Shown one piece after another: positions 24,965 to 32,979 of a DNA stretch of 64,000 nucleotides. Origin of the DNA: Bacillota bacterium (lineage in GTDB: Bacteria > Bacillota > Clostridia > Christensenellales > SZUA-584); assembly GCA_023390815.1 (NCBI GenBank), contig JAEWCC010000036.1, positions 1 through 64,000 on the forward strand, given 5' to 3'. The translations under genes and the position numbers were made by a program. The first letter of the stretch is position 1. Each line of letters starts with the position of its first letter. Below the pieces are notes generated by a model. It made no database searches. It saw nothing but the letters and a program-made list of their open reading frames with translations, and was not told the origin of the DNA.

Positions 24965-27436
24965 TTATACGCCCTTCTTGTTCGCCTCGATCTGCTCGAG
25001 TTCGGTGAAGTTGTGCTTCGGTGTGTAGCCGGGGATGGGCGCGATACGCTCGTGGTACGCGTCCACCATCCAGAACGGCTGCGGGAAGAAGTAATCTTCG
25101 AGCTCGTGCGCGGGCGTGATCCAGTTCTTCGCCCCTACGACGACCGGCGGCGCGTCGAGGTAATCGAACGCAAGCTCGGTGATGTTGCGCGCAAAGTCGT
25201 TGAGGTGGGAACCGCGTTCGCACGCGTCGCCCGTGATGATGATCTTGCCCGTCTTCTTAACGGATTCGAGCACCTTCTCGTAGTTGAACGGCACGAGGCT
25301 GCGCGCGTCGATGACTTCCGCGCTGATGCCGTGCTCCTTGAACAGCTTCACGGCGTCCATCACGCGGTAGAGCGTCGCGCCGATCGAGAGGATCGTCACG
25401 TCGCTGCCCGTCACCTTCACATCGGGTTCTCCGATCGCCACTTCGTAGGAGCCCTTCGGCACGCCGCCCTCGTGGAACTGCTCGCCGATGTCGTAGACGC
25501 GCTGGCTTTCGAGGAAGATCACGGGGTCCGTGCCGTTAAGCGCCGCGTTCATAAGGCCCTTCGCATCGTACGGCGTGGCCGGGAACACGACCTTGAGGCC
25601 GGGGATGTGCGCACAAATCGCCGACCAGTCCTGCGAATGCTGTGCGCCGTACTTGCTTCCCACCGACATGCGCAGCACGCACGGCATTTTGAGAACGCCC
25701 GCGCTCATGGACTGCCATTTGCTGAGCTGGTTGAACACCTCGTCGCCCGCACGGCCCAGGAAGTCCGCGTACATGAGCTCCGCGATTACGCGGCCGCCCG
25801 CCATCGCGTAACCCACCGCCGTACCCACGATCGCCGCTTCGGAGATCGGGGAGTTGAACAGCCGGTGATACGGCATGCAGTCGGACAGCGCGCGGTACAC
25901 CGCGAAAGCGCCGCCCCATTCGCGCACGTCCTCACCGTAGGAGGTCAGCGTCGGGTCTTCGTAATACTTGTCGACGATCGCTTCAAAGATACCGTCTCTG
26001 AGCTGGTACATCTTGTTCTTGGATACGGGCTTGCCGTCCGCACCGAACGCGAAACGCTCCTTATTTTCAAGCGCCTTTACGTGCGAGTTCTCTTCCTTGG
26101 GCTGCAGCGAATCGGGCTTGCGCGTGGTGTCCATGCTCTTTACGTTGCCGTTGGAGAACATCATGTCCGCGATGATGTTGGGGTTCTTCTCAAGGTCCAT
26201 CCGCGGGGAGAGCGTGTCGTCCTTCGCCAGCTTGACTGCGCTCAAGATATTCGCCTTCACCTGCGCCACAATCTTTTCAAGCTCCGCGGCGGTCGCGACC
26301 TTGGCGTCCTTCAGCTGCTTCTCGAACGCGAGGATGGAGTCTTTCTCCTGCCACATTTCGATCTCTTCCTTCGCGCGGTAGAGCGAAGCGTCGGACGGGC
26401 TGTGGCCGGAATACCGGTAGGTTAACACGTCGAGCAGCACCGGGCCGTCGTGGTTATCAATAATGCCGCGCTTGCGTCTGTACGCGTCGATGACTGCGAG
26501 GGGGTTGTAGCCGTCCACGCGCTCCGCGTGCATCTGGCTCGGCGTGATGCCAGCGCCAAGGCGTGCGACTTCGTTGTAGGCCATGGTCTCGCCGCAGGTC
26601 TGGCCGCCCATGCCGTAGAAGTTGTTGAAGATGTTGAATATAATCGGCAGGCCGCCCTTATGCTCCTCGTCCCAGAGCAGACGGAACTGATCCATCGCCG
26701 CGAAGTTCATCGCTTCGTATACCGGGCCGCAGCCGATGCTGCCGTCGCCGATGTTGCAGACGACCAGGCCGTCCTTCTTGTTGACGCGCTTGTAGAGCGC
26801 CGCACCCGTCGCGATCGTCGCGCTGCCGCCCACGATGGCGTTGTTCGGGAAGATGCCGAACGGAATGAAGAACGCGTGCATGGAGCCGCCGAGTCCGCGG
26901 TTGAAGCCCGTCTTACGGGCGAAGATTTCAGCCAGCGTGCCATAGAGCAGGAACTCGCGCGCGATGTCCCGGACAGCCGATGCTTTGGTGGTCTTCTCGA
27001 CCACGGAGAACGTCTCGCCGCCGAAGAACTCCTTCATGATCTTCATGAGCTCGTCTTCGGGCAGCTTCGCGATCGCGGAAAGGCCTTTGGCGAGGATCTC
27101 GCCGTGGCTGCGGTGCGAACCGAACGTGAAATCGTTGATGCCGAGTTCGAACGCCTGGCCGACGTACGCCGCTTCCTGCCCGATGCCGAGGTGCGCCGGG
27201 CCGGGATGGTTATACTTCTCGCCTTCGTACTCGCCCGTGGTCTTGATGAGGTTGAGCATCGTCTCAAACTCGCGTACGACGAGCATGTCGTGGTAGATGC
27301 GCAAAAACTCTTCCTTCGTGAAGTTGCCCTTCTCGTCCGCCACCGTCTTCTGGTAGGCGTTCATCGGGATGTCGTGGAAAACGATCTTGCCGGGTTTGCG
27401 CTGCTGCGCGGGATCAATCATCAAACATTTAGTCAT
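24965..27436 (-). CDS. 2-oxoacid dehydrogenase E1, alpha and beta fused
   Basis: 823 residues holding both E1 chains, which in most bacteria are separate. It decarboxylates a 2-oxoacid with thiamine diphosphate and passes the acyl group to the E2 lipoyl arm. The alpha half (to ~450) has FTFGSHRSHGEILAKG, the ThDP/Mg motif GDGSIGCGPVYEAMNFAA...NN, and YRYSGHSPSDASLYR. A linker of about 50 residues (KSMDTTRKPDSLQPKEENSH region) leads to the beta half (MYQLRDGIFEAIVDKYYEDP to YTPKHNF) with GEDVREWGG and RSLVPFNYEKV. Third gene of the E2-E3-E1 operon; AAGGAG before ATG. The substrate could be pyruvate, acetoin or branched-chain oxoacids; the sequence alone does not tell. Confidence 0.88.
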   Translation of the reverse strand: MTKCLMIDPAQQRKPGKIVFHDIPMNAYQKTVADEKGNFTKEEFLRIYHDMLVVREFETMLNLIKTTGEYEGEKYNHPGPAHLGIGQEAAYVGQAFELGINDFTFGSHRSHGEILAKGLSAIAKLPEDELMKIMKEFFGGETFSVVEKTTKASAVRDIAREFLLYGTLAEIFARKTGFNRGLGGSMHAFFIPFGIFPNNAIVGGSATIATGAALYKRVNKKDGLVVCNIGDGSIGCGPVYEAMNFAAMDQFRLLWDEEHKGGLPIIFNIFNNFYGMGGQTCGETMAYNEVARLGAGITPSQMHAERVDGYNPLAVIDAYRRKRGIIDNHDGPVLLDVLTYRYSGHSPSDASLYRAKEEIEMWQEKDSILAFEKQLKDAKVATAAELEKIVAQVKANILSAVKLAKDDTLSPRMDLEKNPNIIADMMFSNGNVKSMDTTRKPDSLQPKEENSHVKALENKERFAFGADGKPVSKNKMYQLRDGIFEAIVDKYYEDPTLTSYGEDVREWGGAFAVYRALSDCMPYHRLFNSPISEAAIVGTAVGYAMAGGRVIAELMYADFLGRAGDEVFNQLSKWQSMSAGVLKMPCVLRMSVGSKYGAQHSQDWSAICAHIPGLKVVFPATPYDAKGLMNAALNGTDPVIFLESQRVYDIGEQFHEGGVPKGSYEVAIGEPDVKVTGSDVTILSIGATLYRVMDAVKLFKEHGISAEVIDARSLVPFNYEKVLESVKKTGKIIITGDACERGSHLNDFARNITELAFDYLDAPPVVVGAKNWITPAHELEDYFFPQPFWMVDAYHERIAPIPGYTPKHNFTELEQIEANKKGV

Positions 27437-27461
27437 ATCGTTAGCTCCTTCGAATCATAAA

Positions 27462-28826
27462 TTACAGTTGAAATATCGCTTCGCGCAGCGCTTCGCTCAC
27501 CGTGGGGTGAGGGAACACGAGCTGCTTGATCTCGGGGATCGTCATTTCCTTCTCGATCATGAGCCCCGCGCCATAGATGATCTCCGACGCGTAGGGGGTG
27601 ATCATGTGCACGCCCACAAGCCGGTTCCACTTGTTGTCCACGACGATCTTGATGATGCCGTCGCCGCGGTCGTTCTCCGCCATGTAGCGTCCCGAGTAGT
27701 TCATCGTGATCGTCTTGGCCGTGAAATCCATGTCCTGCGCTGATGCCGCCGCTTCGGTGAGGCCGACGCCCGCGACTTCCGGGTAGGTGTAGATGACTGC
27801 CGGGATCGCGTCGTAGCGCATCACGTCCGTCATACCCGTCATGTGGTTCACCGCTACTTCCGCCTCGCGGTATGCCGTGTGCGCGAGCAGCGATTTGCCG
27901 TTGACGTCGCCCGCCGCATAGACGCCCGGGATGTTGGTCTGCAGATGCTTATCCGTCGCCACCGCGCCGCGCTCGGTGAGCACGCCCAGCGTCTCGAGGC
28001 CGAGGCCCGCCGTTTCCGCGCGCCGCCCGATGGAAAGCAGCACCGTATCGGCTTCCAGCGCCTTAGCCGCGCCGGTCGCGTCGGTATATTCTACCTTATC
28101 GGAGATACCCGTCACCTTGCAGGAAAGCTGGAACTTGACGCCTTTCTTCTCAAGGCCCTTCTGCAGCAGCGCCGCAATGTCCGCGTCGATAGGGCCGCCG
28201 ATGGTGGGCAGCATTTCGACGACCGTCACGTCCGCGCCCGCTACCGCAAAGTAGCTCGCCATCTCGAGGCCGATCACACCGCCGCCGATCACGACGAACT
28301 TGCCCGGCACATGGTCGATATCCAGCATTTCGCGGCTCGTCAGCACAAACCCGCGCGCAATCGCTTCCTTTAAACCGGGGATGGGCGGCACTGCGGAAAC
28401 CGAGCCCGCCGCGATAAGCAGCCGCTTAGCCGTATAGGTTTCCTTGCCGTCCGTTACCGTGAATCCTTCCGCGTTCTTGCCGGTAATCTTCGCTTCGGCT
28501 GTGACTACGGTCACGCCCGCCCCTTTCAATGTGGCGCCGACGCCACTAACCAGCGCGCGCACGACCTTGTTTTTACGCCCCACCACCGCTTTGTGGTCGA
28601 TTGTGACATTGGATGCCGTAACACCGTACGCCTTGCCGTGTTCCGCGCTCTCCTTGATCTTCGCGGAATAAAGCAGCGTCTTGGTCGGGATGCAGCCCTC
28701 GTTGAGGCATGTGCCGCCGAGGCTGCGTTTTTCAAACAGCAGCGTTTTGAGTCCTGCGTGCCCCGCGCGCTCCGCGCCGAGGTAGCCCGCCGGGCCGCCG
28801 CCGATGACAATCAGATCATAAACCAT
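27462..28826 (-). CDS. lpdA: Dihydrolipoyl dehydrogenase (E3)
   Basis: 454 residues. Reoxidises dihydrolipoyl groups of E2 and gives NADH. N-terminal FAD site IGGGPAGYLGAERA; redox disulfide in GGTCLNEGCIPTK; NAD site VIGGGVIGLEMASYFAVAGA; FAD site YAAGDVNGKSLLAHTAYRE; C-terminal interface with HPTVSEALREA, whose His and Glu are catalytic. Length is normal. Second in the operon: 16 nt after E2 and 26 nt before E1. GGGGGAAAC precedes ATG. Confidence 0.93.
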   Translation of the reverse strand: MVYDLIVIGGGPAGYLGAERAGHAGLKTLLFEKRSLGGTCLNEGCIPTKTLLYSAKIKESAEHGKAYGVTASNVTIDHKAVVGRKNKVVRALVSGVGATLKGAGVTVVTAEAKITGKNAEGFTVTDGKETYTAKRLLIAAGSVSAVPPIPGLKEAIARGFVLTSREMLDIDHVPGKFVVIGGGVIGLEMASYFAVAGADVTVVEMLPTIGGPIDADIAALLQKGLEKKGVKFQLSCKVTGISDKVEYTDATGAAKALEADTVLLSIGRRAETAGLGLETLGVLTERGAVATDKHLQTNIPGVYAAGDVNGKSLLAHTAYREAEVAVNHMTGMTDVMRYDAIPAVIYTYPEVAGVGLTEAAASAQDMDFTAKTITMNYSGRYMAENDRGDGIIKIVVDNKWNRLVGVHMITPYASEIIYGAGLMIEKEMTIPEIKQLVFPHPTVSEALREAIFQL

Positions 28827-28841
28827 TGCTCAGTTTCCCCC

Positions 28842-30158
28842 TTACATCGCCAGCAGCAGGTCGAACGACTCGAGCGCCGCGCACAGGTCCTTTAAGAACC
28901 GTGCCGCGGGCGCGCCGTCCACCGCGCGGTGGTCGAACGTCAGCGACAGCCCCATCGCGGGGTAGGTCGCGCCGGAGGCTTTGAGCTTGTAGGTGATGTT
29001 GCACACGCCGAGAATCGCCGTCTGCGGCGGGTTGATAACCGGCGTGAAGCTTTCGACGCCCAGCGCACCGAGGTTGGTCACCGTGAACGTGCCTCCCGTG
29101 AGTAGGTCGGGCGAAATCTTGCCGGACTGTGCCTGCGCCGCAAGCGATTTCGCCGCTGCCGCGATCTCCGCTAACGAAAGCTTATCCGCACCGAAGATTG
29201 TGGGCACCAGCAGACCGCGGTCCGAGTCCACCGCCATGCCGAGGTTGACCGAGGCGAACTGCCGCATCACATCGCCGAGGTAATGTGCGTTGATGTCGGC
29301 ATGTTTCTTCAGCGTCCGCGATACCGCGTACAGCACGATGTCGTTGAGCGTGATGTTGGGCAGGCCGAGCTTTTCCATGTTCGTTTTGACGCGCTCGCGG
29401 TAAGCCATGATCGCGGTGGCTTCGAAGCTGGCGTTGAGCGTAAGCTGCGCCATCTCGGACAGCGACGCGTGCATCGACTTCGCAATAACCTTGCGTACGC
29501 CCGAAAGCTTGATTTCCGTATATTCCGCAGCGGAAGCCGCAGGGACTGCCGCTACAACGGGTGCCGCTGCCGGAGCCGCAAGATCCGCCGTGGTTACCGC
29601 GCCGCCGAGGCCGCTGCCTTCGATACCGCCCGCGTACTGAGATGCCGCCGCTGCGGTTACTTTATAGCCTTTTTCCGCGAGCACCGCCACGTCGCGCTCG
29701 ATAATGCGCCCGTTCGGGCCAGTCGGCACCGCCTTGGTGATGTCGAGGTTCTGCCGCTCCGCCTCCGCCTTCGCGCGTGGGGAGATTTTGAGGCCGTCGC
29801 CTGCCGATGCCGTGGAAACCGGTGCGACTTCTTCCGCCTTCGCGATTACGACAGGTTTTGCTTCCTCCGCCTTCGCTTCTGCAGGTGCGGCTTCGCCGCC
29901 CGTCAGCGCGGAGATGTCTTCGCCGGGTTCGCCGATGACCAGCACCGTCTGCAGGCACGGCACATCGTCGCCGTCTGCCGCGAGCAGCTTTAATACCGTC
30001 CCGTCCGCGGGGCTCGCTTCCTCAAACGAGGCTTTGTCCGTTTCATAGCCGAACAGGATGTCGCCCGCCTTCACCTTGTCGCCTTCCTTGACCTTCCACT
30101 GGATGATGCAGCTTTCTACCGACTGTCCCTGTCTCGGCATGATGATCCCAACTGCCAT
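28842..30158 (-). CDS. Dihydrolipoamide acyltransferase (E2)
   Basis: 438 residues. One lipoyl domain (1-80) with Lys 42 in YETDKASFEE as the lipoylation site; an Ala/Pro/Glu-rich linker; a peripheral-subunit-binding domain near 124-163 (ISPRAKAEAERQNLDI); a second flexible linker; and a catalytic domain with GGTFTVTNLGALGVESFTPV and the HRAVDG motif (catalytic His). It forms the core to which E1 and E3 dock. First gene of the operon; CGGAGGTACGCA before ATG. No lipoate ligase is in the window. Confidence 0.92.
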   Translation of the reverse strand: MAVGIIMPRQGQSVESCIIQWKVKEGDKVKAGDILFGYETDKASFEEASPADGTVLKLLAADGDDVPCLQTVLVIGEPGEDISALTGGEAAPAEAKAEEAKPVVIAKAEEVAPVSTASAGDGLKISPRAKAEAERQNLDITKAVPTGPNGRIIERDVAVLAEKGYKVTAAAASQYAGGIEGSGLGGAVTTADLAAPAAAPVVAAVPAASAAEYTEIKLSGVRKVIAKSMHASLSEMAQLTLNASFEATAIMAYRERVKTNMEKLGLPNITLNDIVLYAVSRTLKKHADINAHYLGDVMRQFASVNLGMAVDSDRGLLVPTIFGADKLSLAEIAAAAKSLAAQAQSGKISPDLLTGGTFTVTNLGALGVESFTPVINPPQTAILGVCNITYKLKASGATYPAMGLSLTFDHRAVDGAPAARFLKDLCAALESFDLLLAM

Positions 30159-30241
30159 TGCGTACCTCCGATTATATAATATTTCAAAGTTTGTGATTAT
30201 TGTATCGATTTCGTGTTCAAAAGTAACATTTCTCGTGTATC

Positions 30242-30271
30242 ATTTTAACATCAAGTTGGATATAAAGTCAA
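30242..30271 (-). promoter_or_regulatory. Promoter of the E2-E3-E1 operon
   Basis: TTGACT, 18-bp spacer, TAAAAT; about 80 bp upstream of the E2 start. Confidence 0.55.
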
Positions 30272-30513
30272 TCGCGCAAAAAAGAATCCGGGTAAAAAGA
30301 ACGAATAATTCCGTTTGATTTTACTGGATTATTGAAATTCCTCAGGACAGAATCATGACAGGCTGCCATTCTTCTTGGCCGCTAATGCCCGCCCGTAGCG
30401 CTGTCATCGCTCCCAAAATCAAAATCTTCATCCGTATATCCCATATCATTCGTACCTCTCACATTATTATTGACGAAAACGCGCAAAATAAAAAAGGCTG
30501 TTAAAAAATTCAT
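30272..30513. other. Gene-poor spacer with a possible decayed small ORF
   Basis: On the minus strand, GAGAGGTACG precedes an ATG giving a 20-residue acidic peptide (MGYTDEDFDFGSDD...), with an overlapping frame of 35 codons. Neither resembles a known protein. Possibly the start of a broken gene; otherwise I see nothing. Confidence 0.25.
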
Positions 30514-31692
30514 TTATTCAATACGCAGCAGACAAAATACCACGCCGTCCTTTGGCAGGAGCCAGTTATGGTGTGCAAGCGACAAAGTGGTATCCGTCTC
30601 GATTGGGCGGACGAACCCTTCCACGTTCGTTGCGCCAAACCCCGAAGCAACCACCTTATATGGGGTTTTCAACCCGTTCTGCGTGTCGATCTGACAGCTG
30701 AAGCTTGCGCTTTTACAGGGCGCTTCGGGGCAAACCGTGTGCACCTTATTTGAGATTGCTACACGGACGGTATACGAGACAGCGATCCTTCTGGGTACTT
30801 GTGCGCTGATGTGCAGCGGTCGGTTCAAAGCGATCTGAGTGACGCTGGCAAAGCCTTTTTGGGCCTCCATGGCCGATTTGTTTTTCTCCACTGCGACGGT
30901 ATAGCCGTTCTCCTGTTCCCCGTCAATGTCGATGATGATATCGCGTATCGTCGGAACTTGCACCACATTATTGGACTTGTGCCGCGCCAGCACGAGGCCT
31001 TCGATCGTGCGATCTTCCCCGAATGACCACACTTCAAATTGCCGCGTGATGGTTTTAGCAATCGACCTTCCCGGTTCGTCGATCGCGCAGTTCAGGGTAA
31101 AGCAGTACTGATCATAATAGTATCTGTGGCCGATGATGGAATCCGCGACATGCGCAAAGGCTGTATAAACTGAATTCCTGGCGGTTTGATTGTCGTGGCT
31201 GTCGTGAAAATACTGAAAGATATGCCTTCTGAAGTGCTTTTCAAATTCATCGAGCGAATCGTATACCCAGTACAGCCCCTCTTTCCCGAACCGCTGCCTG
31301 AACTCCGCAATTTTCTTCAGCTCATCCGCGTTTTGCCTGGACGGCGGTACAGGCCTGTCGCAAAAGTACAGAAATACGTTTTTGTTCCGGTCGAGCAGCA
31401 GGCTGATCTCCTCCTCCGTCCCGGAGTCGTACCGCTCCGTCTTGCTCCCGAAGCGCGTCCAGAATATCGCGACAATCATATCAGCGTCCACAACCAGTTG
31501 AGAATTGAGGATATCCTGCGGCGGGCTTCCGCTCATGGGCACCGCGTCGCTGCGCCAATGCCGCAGTTCAATATAACGGTCATCGTCCGACTGATTGTAT
31601 TCCCCGATCACCTCTCTGACAATCGTCAGTTCGTCCACGATATCTCCCGGGCAGGACAGCAGCAGGTTGATATGCGTCTTGCGTTTCGCCAT
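30514..31692 (-). CDS. TIR/DUF4062-like domain protein with C-terminal beta-rich domain
   Basis: 392 residues. The N-terminal ~130 residues are TIR-like/DUF4062-like: INLLLSCPGDIVDELTIVRE, IELRHWRSDAVPMSGSPPQ, VDADMIVAIFWTRFG, YDSGTEEEISLLL, VFLYFCDRPVPP. The Glu run in SGTEEEI could play the part of the catalytic Glu of NAD-cleaving TIR domains. Residues ~165-392 form an uncharacterised, beta-rich domain (YYYDQYCFTLNCAIDEPG, IIIDIDGEQENGY). Such two-part proteins often occur among anti-phage effectors, with the C-terminus as sensor, but no partner enzyme adjoins it here. AAAGGAGGG precedes ATG. Function is inferred. Confidence 0.65.
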   Translation of the reverse strand: MAKRKTHINLLLSCPGDIVDELTIVREVIGEYNQSDDDRYIELRHWRSDAVPMSGSPPQDILNSQLVVDADMIVAIFWTRFGSKTERYDSGTEEEISLLLDRNKNVFLYFCDRPVPPSRQNADELKKIAEFRQRFGKEGLYWVYDSLDEFEKHFRRHIFQYFHDSHDNQTARNSVYTAFAHVADSIIGHRYYYDQYCFTLNCAIDEPGRSIAKTITRQFEVWSFGEDRTIEGLVLARHKSNNVVQVPTIRDIIIDIDGEQENGYTVAVEKNKSAMEAQKGFASVTQIALNRPLHISAQVPRRIAVSYTVRVAISNKVHTVCPEAPCKSASFSCQIDTQNGLKTPYKVVASGFGATNVEGFVRPIETDTTLSLAHHNWLLPKDGVVFCLLRIE

Positions 31693-31889
31693 ACAGAGCC
31701 CTCCTTTCGTGATGCTCCCTCTATTTATGCATATTTCATTTGAGCGGCGGATAATACAATTAACTGCGAAGTACCGTCATGAGAGGTAATTGGACCGCAT
31801 ATACTGCTTGATATCACTTGTTTAAGGACCATAGAAAAAGACCTTCCGGGCTATCGCCCTGAAAGCCTTCGAATTACATTGTTCATGTT

Positions 31890-32367
31890 CTATGGTAAAA
31901 CTTCCTTATTCAGATCGAGACTATAAAAGCATATTCCGATCGAAACATTCAATTCACCTAGTCTTTGGATTACAGGATGGCTAATCTCAACCCCCGTCTG
32001 TTCACCTGCATTCGAAAAAGCACCGCAGAACATATCCATTTTATATCCCTTCGTGGATATCTCCTTGAGTGGCATCCATGCCGGTTCAAGCTGCTTCAAT
32101 ATGGATTGAAAGTGGAAATCAAAGTTCTCCGAATCTTCTATTGACGAATCCAACGCCCATAACCCCTCTTTAAAAGGCGGAGCTTTTCTAACTTTTCCTT
32201 TTCTTGATACGTTCAGGTGGCAATCTCCTTTTTTATGGGCGCGTGATGGTTCAATGGACAGAAGCCTTGTAATTTCGGATGCGTGATGGTTCAATGGACA
32301 GAAGCCTTGTAATTTCGGATGGGTCGAGTTCCTCACCCATGATTCTCAACGATACTTTGTATCTCAC
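31890..32367 (-). pseudogene. DUF4279 gene disrupted by a 40-bp tandem duplication
   Basis: The natural reading starts at GTG 32367 (GGAGGT 9 nt upstream) as MRYKVSLRIMGEELDPSEIT, then RLLSIEPSR, and should continue AHKKGDCHLNVS. A perfect 40-bp duplication inside the SIEPS region shifts the frame, and the reading ends at a TGA soon after (IRNYKASVH stop). The rest is intact to 31890: LWALDSSIEDSENFDFHFQS, then a C-terminal GICFYSLDLN typical of DUF4279. An internal start out of the original frame could give a 148-residue product with a foreign N-terminus. Family function unknown. Confidence 0.75.
32241..32320. repeat. Perfect 2 x 40-bp tandem duplication
   Basis: GCGTGATGGTTCAATGGACA plus the next 20 bases occur at 32241-32280 and again, base for base, at 32281-32320. 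No differences, so it is recent. Forty is not a multiple of three, hence the frameshift in the DUF4279 gene. Confidence 0.95.
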
Positions 32368-32374
32368 ACTCGTT

Positions 32375-32443
32375 TTACCTCCGGTCTATTATTCCCCATA
32401 CCCTGCCCGCGAGGTACAACGAGCCGCATAACAGCAACAGTGC
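32375..32443 (-). pseudogene. 3'-terminal fragment of a second folC
   Basis: Minus-strand reading [20 protein letters not shown] then RR and TAA, against [20 protein letters not shown] at the end of the intact folC. The stop codon lies inside the ribosome binding site of the DUF4279 gene, so a folC once stood directly upstream of that gene. The nucleotide match is imperfect, so the copy is old or from another strain. Confidence 0.7.
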
Positions 32444-32466
32444 GCATCTCCCTTCAAGCAAAAAAG

Positions 32467-32814
32467 TCAACCCTCCATACGCTGCTGTTCAACCACACGC
32501 TCCAAATAACCAATCGTCTCTTCGGGATAGCGAAAAATCGCAACACAGGTTTCGCCATTCTTCAACGAAATGTAGCAGCCGTTCTTTCTCAGCCTGTATC
32601 GCTTTCTTTCAATACTGATTATATCGTCAATGAATATCCGCCATACTTCTTCGCGCTCCGCCAACGCATTGCCTATGATCGCCCCAACAGCTCCAAACAA
32701 CAACGATACGTTTGAAACATTCTTTTGATAAATAATCAACGCTGAATCCGTTATTTCTGCTTTGCCAACAAAAATGCTTCCGTCAGGGCAAGTGAAATTG
32801 ACCTCGTCTTCCAT
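32467..32814 (-). CDS. Hypothetical protein, 115 aa
   Basis: Not recognised at family level. Beta-rich start (VNFTCPDGSIFVGKAEITDS), a hydrophobic centre with Gly (LLFGAVGAIIGNALAE), then FIDDIISIERKRYRLRKNGC. The pattern resembles PH-like or YcxB-like small domains with an inserted amphipathic segment. AGGAGGCCCCAAT precedes ATG. It lies between the folC fragment and the intact folC, on the same strand. Confidence 0.65.
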   Translation of the reverse strand: MEDEVNFTCPDGSIFVGKAEITDSALIIYQKNVSNVSLLFGAVGAIIGNALAEREEVWRIFIDDIISIERKRYRLRKNGCYISLKNGETCVAIFRYPEETIGYLERVVEQQRMEG

Positions 32815-32979
32815 ATTGGGGCCTCCTGATATTTTGTACTGAATCGGGAACTGTTGTTTGTATTATAACGCGTCATCTGGAAGATGTCTACAATCATCGA
32901 GCCTTCCTCTAAAAAGGCGGGTAATTTGAAAAAGCATAAATGTCTTCAGGCTTTTTGCCTGACCGCCAAACCCACGCTG

